The notes: a model not told the origin generated them from the letters alone. A stretch of 64,000 nt of DNA from Diacronema lutheri (GCA_019448385.1 JAGTXO010000001.1:1488001-1552000); one strand, 5' to 3'. Shown: positions 27,220 to 37,167, counted from the first letter of the stretch. A program made the numbers and translations.

Positions 27220-30210
27220 TCACTTTCCCGCGCGCTCATCTCGCTCCTCGCGCAATGAGCCGCTCGAGGTCGGGTGCGCACCGCTCGCTGCCAGTTGGAC
27301 CCTCTCCGCGAGCCGCTCGCCAATGCCCGGGCACTGCCAGTCCGCCACCGAGAGCGCGCCCAGGTTGCGGCCCTGGCCCGCGAGGACGGTTGCGCGGGCC
27401 AACAGCGACTCGCCCTTCGCCGTCGAGATGCCGCGCACCTCGACGACCAGCCGCTTCACGAGAGCGCCGACGGCGTCACCGTCCCACGCCACCCTCGCCT
27501 CGCCCGTTGGCAGCAGGGCCGCGCCGGTGCTCGGGGGCTGCATTTGAGGCCGCGCCGCATCGTGCGGCATGGCAGGAGCCGCACGAGCGCCCGCGCGCGC
27601 GCGCAGCGCGACGCGCCGGGTCGCCGCGCCTGATCTGTCGAGGGTGCGGATCCCCCCTCTCGGGGGCTGCACGCTAGGCCGTGCCGCGTCGTCCAGCGCG
27701 GCGGGCGATGAGCGCGCGTCTGTGCGCGCGCGCAGCGCGGTGCGGCCGTTCTCCGCGCCAGATATGTCGAGGGTGCGGGCGGCATTCAGCCGCCTTGCGC
27801 TCGTCGCAGCGGGCGGCCGGCGTTCGCCGGCCGCCGGCGCAAAGTCGATCTGCTCGAGCTCGCGGCGCAGGTATGCTTCCTTCCCCATCAACGTGTTGAG
27901 CTGCTCCCAATCCCAATATGGCACCTCGATCACGTGCCAGCCGAGCTTGCGCAGATGGCGCGCCTTTGTGACAGAGGCGGGCCGCGGCATCCTGTTCAGC
28001 GTGTAGTGCCATGGCCCGTTCACCTCGATGATGACCGAGCGCACAGCGGCGAGCGCGGGCGGGGAGGGCGGGGAGGGCGGGCGGGCCACTTCGACCACCC
28101 TGCATGCCGCGCCCGCCGTCTGCGCGCGTGGCCACAGCGCGGACGCCATGAGGACGCGCGGCATCGACAGGGCCGGGTCGGGCAGCACCGCAATGTCGCA
28201 GTGGTAGCCCGCATGCGCGACGCACAGCTCGTTCACGTGCGCGACGCCGAGCTGGCTGAGCGCAAAGGACACATCGTTGTGCAGCTGCGACGACGCGGCC
28301 GGCGCCTGCACGACCATCGCCGCGAGGAAATTGCTCGCCATCTCGTGCGGCAGCTCGAGTGGCGGCGTGTCGCCGAGCCGATAGCCGGCGGGCGACGCGG
28401 GCAGGACGGTGTCGACCCGGTCGGGCAAGAAGGGCTGGTCGAGCTGCAGCGCCATGTTGAATTGGTGCAGCTGGCACGACGCCTCCAGCCCAAACGCATC
28501 CGCCCCGCTCTCGATCGTGCGCGCGACGAGGGCCGCCGCGAGCGCAGGCCGCATCTGCTGCGTGACGGAGAAGGCCCATGCGGTGTTGGCAATGTCCTGC
28601 GGCTCGAAGCCGGCCACGCGCGCCGGCACGAAGGTGGCGAGCACGTCGAAGAGACGCTCCGACGACGAGCCAACCGTCGCGCACGCCCACACAAGGTTTG
28701 CGATCTCCTGGGCCTTAAACTCATGGAGCAGCTCGGAGCTCATTCGCTCGACGAGAGTCCGCTCAATCGCGGCGAGCAGCCGGTGCGCGCTCGGCGCGTT
28801 GACCGTGGCGAAGGCCCACGCCATGTTGGCTATGCCTTGCGGCGCGAGCTGCGCGACCATCGGGCACGTAGCGTCGCACAGCAACTCGTAGATATCCTCC
28901 GTCGCAATGTTGCGCTTGGCAAATGCCCACGCGACGTTGGTCAGCTCCTGCAGGTTGAACTCGCCCTGCCGCTCGCGCAGCTCGTGCGCAACAGCGGTGA
29001 AGAGGCGCGGCGCGCTGATTCCCGCCGTAGCGAACGCCCACGCCGTGTTCGCAATCTCCTGCGTGCGAAACTCGTCCATCCGGTCGGAAACGGCTTCTGC
29101 TGCAGCGTAGAAGAGCTCGGGCTCATCGGCACCGGCTGTCGCAAACGCCCAGATCGTGTTCGACACTTCCTGCGACTTGAAGAGGTGCACGCGCGTCACG
29201 AAGACGCGCGCGAGCGCGGCGAACAGCTCGTCGTGGCGCACGCCCGCGGTCGCGAATGCCCACGCCGTGTTTGCAAGCTCCTGCGCCTTGAATTCATGCA
29301 GCCGCGGCACGGCCTCGGCGGCGAGCGCATTGAAGAGCGCGTGCGCGCTGTGGTCCGCCTTGGCGAAGGCCCATGCGAAGTTTCCCAGCTCCTGCGAGTT
29401 GAACTCGTGCGCGCGCGGCATGGCCTCGCGCGCGACCTCCTCGAAGAGGCGCGGCGCCGGCTCGCGGACCGTCGCAAACGACCACACGAGGTTGGCGAGC
29501 TCCTGGGCCTTGAAGAGCGCGAGCTGCGGGATCGCCTCGGCGGCGATGGCGGCAAAAAAGGCGGGCGCGCGCACGCCCGCTTTGGAGAATGCCCACGCCG
29601 TATTCGACAGCTCCTGCGGCTTGAATTCGTGCAGCCTGTGCCGCGTCTCGCGCGCGACCGCGTCAAAGAGGTCGGGCGCGGCGAGGCCCGCCTTGGACAA
29701 GGCCCACACGAGGTTGGCGATCTCCTGCGCCTTGAAGTCAGCGAGGCAGTTGAGCGCGCGGTGGGCGATGCGAAGCATCGTACGGTGCCCCGCGCGGTAG
29801 CCCACCCGCGCGATCCCGTGCGCGATGCCCGCCAAGTTGCGCGGCGCAAGCCGGTGCACGATGCGATCCGTCCGGTCGTTCATGTCCGCCAGCGTGCGCT
29901 CGTTGCGGTGGAAGAATACCCGGCGGTCAGACGGAATGATGTGCTGCTTGCCCAACCGATTCCACGCCGTGCTGAGGTTAACGTCCTCGAACCTGTCCCT
30001 GTGATCAATGAACACGCGCATGATCGACTCTGCGCTCGTCGCCGAGACGAGCAGCTGATTGATCGACCGACCGTCCAACGGCCGCCCGGCAAAGCCACCC
30101 TGCCCTGGCACCGGCCCGCGGGCGGGCGGGCGCCTCGCGTGCGGGCTCACCGAGCGCGCGGGGCCCGTGCTGCTGCACAGCACCACCACGGCTACAAGCA
30201 CGGCATTCAT
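27220..30210 (-). CDS. Helical-repeat RAP-domain protein (HPR/OPR-like), organellar RNA factor
   Basis: 996 residues, intronless. The N-terminus has a short hydrophobic leader (MNAVLVAVVVLCSSTGPA) and a Pro/Arg region, consistent with plastid import. From about residue 120 to 540 there are about a dozen repeats of about 37 residues with consensus LHEFKAQELANTAWAFATAG, alternating Trp-Ala-Phe/Leu, as in heptatricopeptide/OPR-type RNA-binding repeats. The RAP domain is near residues 735-790, with SVIIEVNGPWHYTLN, RHLRKLGWHVIEVPYWDW and AYLRREL. Family members control stability, splicing or translation of plastid and mitochondrial RNAs. After RAP come two 43-45-residue repeats (RTLD.SGA..R.ALRAR) and a tail ending DWQCPGIGERLAERV, resembling a helix-hairpin-helix. 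It is divergent from KNL1. Confidence 0.85.
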   Translation of the reverse strand: MNAVLVAVVVLCSSTGPARSVSPHARRPPARGPVPGQGGFAGRPLDGRSINQLLVSATSAESIMRVFIDHRDRFEDVNLSTAWNRLGKQHIIPSDRRVFFHRNERTLADMNDRTDRIVHRLAPRNLAGIAHGIARVGYRAGHRTMLRIAHRALNCLADFKAQEIANLVWALSKAGLAAPDLFDAVARETRHRLHEFKPQELSNTAWAFSKAGVRAPAFFAAIAAEAIPQLALFKAQELANLVWSFATVREPAPRLFEEVAREAMPRAHEFNSQELGNFAWAFAKADHSAHALFNALAAEAVPRLHEFKAQELANTAWAFATAGVRHDELFAALARVFVTRVHLFKSQEVSNTIWAFATAGADEPELFYAAAEAVSDRMDEFRTQEIANTAWAFATAGISAPRLFTAVAHELRERQGEFNLQELTNVAWAFAKRNIATEDIYELLCDATCPMVAQLAPQGIANMAWAFATVNAPSAHRLLAAIERTLVERMSSELLHEFKAQEIANLVWACATVGSSSERLFDVLATFVPARVAGFEPQDIANTAWAFSVTQQMRPALAAALVARTIESGADAFGLEASCQLHQFNMALQLDQPFLPDRVDTVLPASPAGYRLGDTPPLELPHEMASNFLAAMVVQAPAASSQLHNDVSFALSQLGVAHVNELCVAHAGYHCDIAVLPDPALSMPRVLMASALWPRAQTAGAACRVVEVARPPSPPSPPALAAVRSVIIEVNGPWHYTLNRMPRPASVTKARHLRKLGWHVIEVPYWDWEQLNTLMGKEAYLRRELEQIDFAPAAGERRPPAATSARRLNAARTLDISGAENGRTALRARTDARSSPAALDDAARPSVQPPRGGIRTLDRSGAATRRVALRARAGARAAPAMPHDAARPQMQPPSTGAALLPTGEARVAWDGDAVGALVKRLVVEVRGISTAKGESLLARATVLAGQGRNLGALSVADWQCPGIGERLAERVQLAASGAHPTSSGSLREERDERAGK

Positions 30211-30255
30211 GCCTCCTCGCTCGAGAGTGGCCGGACCACGTCGCCGGACCGGAGC

Positions 30256-30279
30256 GCGCGATTTGAACGTTCAAATCGC
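30256..30279. promoter_or_regulatory. 24-bp perfect palindrome in the RAP/KNL1 divergent promoter
   Basis: The half-site cgcgatttgaac is followed immediately by its exact reverse complement. It lies between the start of the RAP gene (30210) and the likely KNL1 start (30320). Each arm contains TTTGAA, the sequence of the metazoan cell-cycle CHR element, preceded by CGCG. A regulatory role is inferred only. Confidence 0.5.
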
Positions 30280-30319
30280 GGAAGCGGGAGCAAAAAGCAA
30301 GGCCGAGGAGAAGAGCGCC

Positions 30320-33048
30320 ATGGTGCGGCCATCGCCCGTGCCGGCCAAGGAGAACGACGTGCCGCGCGCGCCGTCGCCGCTCACGAAGAAGCCTCGCCCG
30401 TCAATGAACAACAAGCGCGTGAGCTTCGGGCACGTCGAGCTGCACACCTTCTGCAAGGATGCTGATCGGACGCCGTCGCCGATGCCGCCGCCCGCCGCGC
30501 CGCTCTTCGCCTCGGCGATTGACGGTCGCGTCGAGACGCATGCGGTCGTTGCGCTGCGCACGCGCGCCACGCCATTGCCCGCCGCGCAGCAGCCGCATGC
30601 GTCGCTCGCCGGCGGGCCGGTGCTCATCGACCAGGCCCCGCAGCTGTCAGACCTGCTGCGCGGCATGGACGAGCCGAGCGGCGGGCGAGCCGCCCCTTTC
30701 GAGGAGGACGACGACGACGTCGTCTTTCAGCCGCGCGCGGGCGGAGAAAGCGTGACGATGGACTTCACGCAGGCGTACGGCGGTGGCATCCGCGAGGTGC
30801 GCACCGACGCGCAGTCGCCGGCGCACGAGCCAGCGGCCGTTGGCATGGAGTTCACGCGCTCGTACGGCGCCGGCATACTGAGCTCAGGTGGCGCCGAGCC
30901 GATGGATGAGGACGAGCCGGTTGACGCGGCCTCGTTGGCGCCGTCACCGACGCCGACGTTCGACGCGCCGACCAGCCAGCCGGCAGCTGGCGCGCGCGCC
31001 GAGCCCCTGACGTACGAGCAATTCCTTGCAAACCACGGTCAGCCCGCACCAGCGCGCAGTGTGTGTGTGCGCGCGCGCGCGCGCGCGGGGACGCGCTCCC
31101 ATCGGCCTTTGCGCGCGCACCGCGCGCTGCGCTGCTTCGCTCTGCAGGCATCCGCTTTCTCGACGAGATTGGCCCACCAAGGAAGTCGTCGGTCGCTGCC
31201 GAGGGCGAGGCGGAGCTTCGCGCCGACGGCGGTGTGGCCGAGCGCGAGCAGGCGCTCATTGTCGCGGCGGCGTGCATCTGGCCACAGGTGGAGAGCGCGC
31301 AATGGGGTGCCGAGCAGCTCGCCGCGTCGTGCGCGCAGCTGCGCGCGGCGATCGCGCAGACGGAGGAGCTTGTGCGCGCGGACGCGGCAACTTTCTTTGA
31401 GCACATCGGCGCAGCGTCTACCGAGCTCCACGCGCTCAAGGCCGTGTGCCGCAACGGCGCGCTCGCCATGTGGTACGAGTGGCGCTCAAAGCTTGAGGTG
31501 TCCAACGCACAGGTCCTCGCTGACTCGCAGACACACCTGCTTGCAGACAAATCGCGCCTCGAGCCGCTCCTTCGCGCGGTGCGCGACGTGCATGCGCGCG
31601 CGCGCGCCGACCCGCGCGCCGCGGGGCTCTCGGCGCGCGCTGCCGACGCAGAGCGCCGGGTCGCCGACGTGCAGCGCGAGGCTGCGCGTTGCGAGGCGGC
31701 AATTGCCGCCGCATCATCTCGCGCTGCCGCCGCGCGCACCGCCACCGCCGCGCTGCGCGCAACCATCGAACCCGCCGCCGGCACGAGCTCGACGGCCGCG
31801 CTCGAGGCGGAGGAGAGCGGCTTGGTCGAGAAGGTTGCGTCGCTCCGCGAGTCGTGCGACCAGCTGCTCATCGCCACGGACGACAGCGTCGCTGTGCAGG
31901 CGCGTGGCGCGGTCGAGCCGGCGGCGGACGCGTGCGCGCGCGCGCAGGAACACGCCGTGCTCGCCGCCTGCCTCGGCTGGAAGGCGATCACGCTGACAAG
32001 CTCGCTGATCGAGCTGCAGTTTGCAGCCGGCGTGCGCTTGTGCGCGAGTCTCATGCCCGCGGCCGACAAGTCGGCGCTCCGACTGCGCGCGCCGCCATCG
32101 ATCGAGCGGATCGCACGCGGAGGCGCTGAAGACGGGATCGCATGCATCCTTGCGGACCTCGCGCTCTGTGCCGTGTCGCGAGAGGCGGCGGCCTGCGTGA
32201 GCCTGTCCGCGCTGCCCCCGCTCGCCCGTCAGCTCGGACTCTTGTGCGGCCGTGCGCACGAGCTCGCCCTCGAGGTACGCGGCGCCACCAGCCCTCTGCA
32301 GCGTGCGGTCGGTGCAGCGGACGTGCGCACGCGTGGCAGCGCGCGTCGTCACGCGTGTCCGCTCGTTTGACGTGCTCTCGCGCGCGACCGCGCGCCTCGC
32401 GCTCTCGCAGATCTGCGCGCTGAGCGTCCCGCATGAGATCGAATGCGCGCGCGAGCCCGCCATCATCGGCGGCCGGCCAGGTGCGCAGCAGCATGAGCAG
32501 CGTACCCGTTGCTTGCCACGCGTCCTCGCCGGCAAGCGACGAGGCGCTCTTGGAGTGGCGCGCTCACGTCGCCGCGAGCGCTCGCCGCACTCGCACGCGC
32601 GCAGGGAGCGCGCCCGTGCTCACGATCACTTTCACGAACAGCGCGCAGCGCCTCCGCTTCAAGGCGACGCTCCGTATCGACGCTCTGACTGTCCCTGCAG
32701 CGATCAGCTACCAGAGAGTGCGCGCGCGCCTCGTGCCCTGCGATGCGAGCGTGCTCTTCCATGCTGCCGCGCACTGTGCACTGCGATGAGAGAGCGTGCC
32801 CTGCGATGCGCGCCGGCTGGCTGCTGAGCAATGCAGCGCGGCCCACACCGCCGCCACCATCCGCCGTGGCGCACGGCGCGCAGGTCGACGTGGAGCAGTG
32901 CCCGGCCGGTCTCTCGCACAATTCGGTCGCAAAGTGCGTCATCGACGCAATGGCTTCGACTGAGCGACTTGCGCTGCTCCGGCTCACGGCAGTGTGCGCG
33001 TCAGTGCACGCGGCACTCAGCGCAGCGTGCGGCGCGCTCACGCGGTGA
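30320..33048 (+). CDS. KNL1: Kinetochore scaffold KNL1/Spc7 homolog
   Basis: Scaffold of the KMN network that recruits PP1 and Bub1/Bub3. Exon 1 (30320-31037) has a KEN box (residues 10-12), the PP1 docking motif in NNKRVSFGHVELHTF (RVSF at 33-36) and two MELT-type repeats, TMDFTQAYGGGI (147-) and GMEFTRSYGAGI (176-). The Spc7 signature LTYEQFLANHG joins across a 110-bp intron to IRFLDEIGPPRKSS. The coiled-coil region follows (31148-32274), then a short exon with RVRSFDVLSRATARLALSQI. RWD-like strands VLTITFTNSAQRLRFKATLR are at about 32610-32680. The last exon (32884-33048) starts VDVEQCPAGLS. The first and last introns fit well; junctions around 32275-32520 are tentative. A Met at 30209 is an alternative start. 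Intron 1 contains a (gt/gc)n run. Confidence 0.8.
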
Positions 33049-33132
33049 TGCGGCCCGACATCTGCGTGCCCGGACGCGCGACACGATTATCCTGACGGTT
33101 GAGTGACGAGGGAGGAAATTTTTTCTGGATCT

Positions 33133-34389
33133 TCACTCACGTAGACTCATGAGATGGTAGTGCAGCCCAGCGCGCATGAGCGCGAGCCGCACCTCCCCCA
33201 GCGGCGGCTGCGCGTGCGGCCGCGCGCCGAGCAGCACCCAAGGCTCGTCAGAAGCCCCGTCCATCGCCGCAACGCCCTCGTCGGCGTCGTCGTCGCGGCA
33301 CGCCTCCACGTGCGAGGAGAACTCGTACGATGGCGCGACAGTCGGGCCGCCTCGTGCGGTGCCGTCCACGTGGATGAGCTCGAGGTCGTAGACGTGGATC
33401 AGGCAGCCGAGCCGCTCAGAAAGCGCGACGAGCTCGATCGCTCCACCGTATCGCGGCGAATTGTCGTCCGGCCACAGGCGCTCCATCTGCGAGAGGTACG
33501 CGTCCCACGAGCTGCCAAGCGCCGCCTCGCACGCGCGAAAGCGCGGCGCGTGCGCGCGCATGTGCTCGCACGCTGCAAGGCGCAGCGCAGCGACGAGCGC
33601 GTCCGAGCTCTGCTGCGCGGCGAGCGCGGCGCAGATCGCCTCGCGCGCGTTCGAGGGGAGCGACCCGTCGTGCAGCGCGCCGAGCAAGTCCAGCGCCTGC
33701 TCGTCGTCCGCCAGCGAGGTCGCGGCGCCGGAGGCAGAGGTGATCGAGCTGCTCCCGAAGGCGTCGCCGCAGCTGCGCGCGCCCTCGCCATGCGCGCCCA
33801 GCGGCTGCACAGGCGCGCGCACGAGCAGCCGCGAGAGCGACGCGCCAATCTGGCGCGCGCGCGAAGGCGTCATCTCACGCACGGCGAGCACGAGGCCGGC
33901 GCCCAGCGCGCGGAACATGCAGTGCCCGTCACCGCGGATGCGCACGAGACGCGCGCCGAATTCGCCGAGGAGCACGAGCGCACGCCGCCCGGCGTCAGAT
34001 GTGCGCAGCTGCAAAGCCACGCGCGGCGCGAGCGGCTCAGGAGTGCTGACGAGCGGCGGGCGCTCAAACTGCGCAAAAAGCGGGCTGGATGGGTTGAGCA
34101 TCGCTGGCCTGTCGACGCCGTCCGCCGCCGGGGACGAGTCGGTATCCATCATCGACGCGAGCAGGGCCGCCTGCAGGTCGGCGTCATCGTCGGCGAACGC
34201 GAGTGCGGATGTCGTGTCTGGCTCGACGGAGGCAGCGCTCGGCGCGCCGAACGCGGGCGAGCCGGCAGGGTCGTGCGCAGCCGGGTTGCACGCCGGATCA
34301 GCGCGATGCCCTGGTGCGCTGTTGACAACCTCAGCGGCTGGCGCCTCGCCGGCGAGCTGCAGCGCGAGCGCGAGCGGCCCTGGGTGCAT
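33133..34389 (-). CDS. OTU-domain deubiquitinase with UIM
   Basis: 418 residues if started at the first true ATG in frame (34389); an upstream exon is possible because the frame stays open to 34623. A ubiquitin-interacting motif, DDDADLQAALLASMMDTDS, is at about residues 67-85. The OTU catalytic core begins RIRGDGHCMFRALGAG with Asp154 and nucleophile Cys157. YGGAIELVALSERLGCLIHV matches the 'WGg..EL.als..l...I.v' block, and the catalytic His is in AGLHYHLMSLRE at the extreme C-terminus. OTU proteases remove ubiquitin from substrates. A long Ser/Ala-rich insertion splits the core between the Cys and His blocks. It is convergent with KNL1, 85 bp between stops. Confidence 0.8.
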   Translation of the reverse strand: MHPGPLALALQLAGEAPAAEVVNSAPGHRADPACNPAAHDPAGSPAFGAPSAASVEPDTTSALAFADDDADLQAALLASMMDTDSSPAADGVDRPAMLNPSSPLFAQFERPPLVSTPEPLAPRVALQLRTSDAGRRALVLLGEFGARLVRIRGDGHCMFRALGAGLVLAVREMTPSRARQIGASLSRLLVRAPVQPLGAHGEGARSCGDAFGSSSITSASGAATSLADDEQALDLLGALHDGSLPSNAREAICAALAAQQSSDALVAALRLAACEHMRAHAPRFRACEAALGSSWDAYLSQMERLWPDDNSPRYGGAIELVALSERLGCLIHVYDLELIHVDGTARGGPTVAPSYEFSSHVEACRDDDADEGVAAMDGASDEPWVLLGARPHAQPPLGEVRLALMRAGLHYHLMSLRE

Positions 34390-34612
34390 GTCGACAGGCA
34401 AGGATGACGAGCCGAGCACGCTGGCAGCGACAGTTGGAGGCACGGCGGGCGAAAGCGCCGCGTCGCACGAGTCTTCGAGCGTACGCGGCGCCTGCACGGG
34501 CGCGTGCGAACGCCCGCGCGCGGGACTGACGCTGGGTGAGCACGGTCTTGAGAGGCGCGACGCCGCGTGTTGGTGCCGTGCGGCGTGGCACGCACCTTGG
34601 TTGGCGAGCAGA

Positions 34613-34691
34613 GCCCGCCGCACGTCTCGTCTCGCACCCGCGCTGGGTCCGACCGCATGCCCGCGGGTGCGAGACGCTGCCTGCGGCGGGC
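34613..34691. repeat. Nested inverted repeat able to form a long hairpin
   Basis: The outer arm gcccgccgca pairs with tgcggcgggc and the inner arm tctcgcacccgcg with cgcgggtgcgaga, around a loop of about 20 bases. It lies upstream of the OTU gene, just before an AT-rich stretch. It may be a regulatory hairpin or a small foldback element. Confidence 0.6.
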
Positions 34692-34805
34692 AGATGCACG
34701 ACGCGTGCCCGCTTGTGACGATATTTCAAAAGGGAACCACCGGTTGTCCAAAGATCCTCCGACCGATTAAATTATTGACTTATCATCAGAATATCATATT
34801 ATAAG

Positions 34806-36240
34806 GCTTGCGACGGCTGCGCCCTCGCGCTCTGATGGCCGCGCTCCGCGCGCCCCGCCGCCCCTGCCCATCGACTGCGCCGGCACCGCGAACAACGTAC
34901 TTTTCGCCCCGGTCGGTGGGTTTGGGGGTGGCGGGGCGCGCGCGCACGGCCGCACGAGCGACGGCGGCGTGACCTTCTCTACGACGAAACCTTCGCTTGC
35001 GACGGCTGCGCCCTCGCGCTCTGATGGCCGCGCTCCGCGCGCCCCGCCGCCCCTGCCCATCGACTGCGCCGGCACCACGAAACACACACATTTCGCCCCG
35101 GTCGGTGGGTTTGGGGGCGGCGGGGCGCGCGTGCGCGGCCACGCGGCCAGCATCGCGGCGCTTGCCACGCTGGCGGCGGGTGGCGGTGCGCTTCGCGGCG
35201 GTGGCAGGGGGCTGCGACGCGGCGGGGAGGGCGGCGGCTCGCTGGCGGCGGGCGTCGCGCTCTGCAGCGGCGGCGGGCGGCTTGGCGACGTGGCAGGCGG
35301 CGGCTCGGGGGTGGCGGTCGTCGTCGACGATCTTCGGGCCTCGGCGTGCGCGTGCGGGTCGGCCGGTGGTGTGGTTGACGGCGGCCACCGGTGCGGCGGC
35401 GCGCGGGCGGCGGCGCGCGGTGGCTAGGCGCGTGTGGGCCTTTGGGCCTGCTTCGCCTGGCGCCTCGCTGCGCACTTCCTGACCCCGCACTTCCTGACCC
35501 GTCGGAAGCGTCGTTAGTATATTAACAGGCGCCGTGGTCCCCGTCGGCGCGGCGCGCGCCGGCGCGGCCGTGCCGGCCGGCAGCTTCGGAACGCCGGCTG
35601 CCTTGACGACGCCTGCCTTTGCCATCCAGGCTGCGCCCTCGCGCTCTGATGGCCGCGCTCCGCGCGCCCCGCCGCCCTTGCCCATCGACTGCGCCGGCAC
35701 CGCGAACAACGTACTTTTCGCCCCGGTCGGTGGGTTTGGGGGTGGCGGGGCGCGCGCGCGCGGCCGCACGAGCGACGGCGGCGTGGCCTTCTCTACGAAG
35801 AAACCTTCGCTTGCGACGGCTGCGCCCTCGCGCTCTGATGGCCGCGCTCCGCGCGCCCCGCCGCCCCTGCCCATCGACTGCGCCGGCACCGCGAACAACG
35901 TACTTTTCGCCCCGGTCGGTGGGTTTGGGGGTGGCGGGGCGCGCGTGCGCGGCCACGCGGCCAGCATCGCGGCGCTTGCCACGCTGGCGGCGGGTGGCGG
36001 TGCGCTTCGCGGCGGCGACAGGGGGCTGCGACGCGGCGGGGAGGGCGGCGGCTCGCTGGCGGCGGGCGTCGCGCTCTGCAGCGGCGGCGGGCGGCTTGGC
36101 GACGTGGCAGGCGGCGGCTCGGGGGTGGCGGTCGTCGCCGACGATCTTCGGGCCTCGGCGTGCGCGTGCGCGTCGGCCGGTGGTGTGGTTGACGGCGGCC
36201 ACCGGTGCGGCGGCGCGCGGGCCTGGGTCGGAAGCGTCTA
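34806..36240. repeat. Nested direct repeats: 189-bp tandem units inside a duplicated ~600-bp segment
   Basis: The block starting ggctgcgccctcgcgctctg occurs at 34815, 35004, 35629 and 35818. This is two pairs with 189-bp period, and the pairs are 814 bp apart. The second unit of each pair continues into a shared ~410-bp stretch (gcgcggccacgcggccagca onward). Both large copies are followed by gtcggaagcgtc (35501 and 36231). The 189-bp period keeps a 63-codon reading frame on both strands; the minus strand gives repeated PPPPNPPTGAKSTLFAVPAQ-like units. No family is recognised. Whether any of it is translated is open. Confidence 0.85.
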
Positions 36241-36787
36241 TATACGGCGCGGTCCGGGCTGGTCCGGCCAGTGTAAGGCTGAGAGTACGACCCGGGTCGT
36301 ACAATCAAGGGTTAAAAGCCAGGCAATGAGCGCTCGAGGGGTCGGAGCGATGCTTAGGACGAGCCTAGGACCGAGACCCCCCTCCTGACCGGCCGATTTT
36401 GAGTAGAATTCGGGGTCGAGCGGGCGCGGCGGACGGAGGGCCCGAGCCGGGCCGACGGAGTTACCGACCCCGGAATGCGGGCGACCGGAAGGGCTTGGGT
36501 GATTGACGCAGAGTAGAATAGAATGGCGGATTCCGGGGGGGATCGCAACTGGCATCGCGCAAGCTGAGGCCCTCTGACTGACCGGACCGCGCCGAGTGCG
36601 CGTGCACCCCGTGGAGGGCGCGGCCAGTCGGACACTCTTCGCGACTGAGCTCGCCGCGGCATACCGTGCGCTGCGCCGGCGCGCTACTTGCCGTTGGCCG
36701 AGCTGCGGGTGTCGCGCACGGCCGTGCTGCGCAGCCAGCGCCTCGATGCGCCGGTGGCCGGAACCAGCGCCTCGACAGCATGTTGGC
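36241..36787. other. Gene-poor stretch with an 18-bp palindrome and TATA-like start
   Basis: No supportable gene. Noted items are tctatatacggcg at 36237-36249, the palindrome gtacgacccgggtcgtac at 36285-36302, and a moderately AT-richer patch near 36390-36530. No tRNA cloverleaf could be drawn. Confidence 0.5.
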
Positions 36788-37093
36788 TCACTTGGGCTCG
36801 GTGCGCGGTGCGCGGCTCTGCCGGCGCGGGCGCGTGCGCGGGCGCGGGCGCGACGCTTCGGACTCGCTGCCCGGCTCTGCCTGTGCGGGCGCGATGCACT
36901 CGGACTCGATGCCCGGCTCTGCCTTCGTGGGCGCGGTCGCGGGCACGGGCGCGCCCTCGACCCCGTCGCGGTTGAAGACATCGAACTCGACGCACACGCC
37001 GTGGTCCTCGAAGTCGGTGGCCTCGCTGTCGTTCGCGTAAGCCTCGGGCGAACTCGCAACGAGCGACGACATCTCGGCGTGGAGCCAGCACAT
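36788..37093 (-). CDS. Small acidic protein, hypothetical
   Basis: About 101 residues from the first ATG in frame. The first half is ordered and acidic (LVASSPEAYANDSEATDFED, GVCVEFDVFNRDGVEG). The second half has repeats of AEPG.ESE (KAEPGIESE, QAEPGSESE) and ends Arg/Pro-rich. Balanced composition of the first half favours this frame over its shadows. It may be the 3' part of a longer gene whose 5' exon is not resolved. The family is unknown. Confidence 0.35.
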   Translation of the reverse strand: MCWLHAEMSSLVASSPEAYANDSEATDFEDHGVCVEFDVFNRDGVEGAPVPATAPTKAEPGIESECIAPAQAEPGSESEASRPRPRTRPRRQSRAPRTEPK

Positions 37094-37167
37094 CTCATGC
37101 TGCACCGCGTGATCAGGTTCTTGAGCGCTCCGTTGAAAGAGTCACTCTCACGGAGGCGCTCGCTGCA

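Noticed and set aside
34806-36240. Long terminal repeats of an LTR element
   Set aside because: The ~600-bp repeats are close together with only about 200 bp between, have internal 189-bp tandems, no TG...CA ends and no gag/pol between them.
36241-36420. tRNA or small RNA gene after the tatata motif
   Set aside because: No acceptor stem pairing or T-loop GTTCGANNC was found; the only structure is an 18-bp palindrome.
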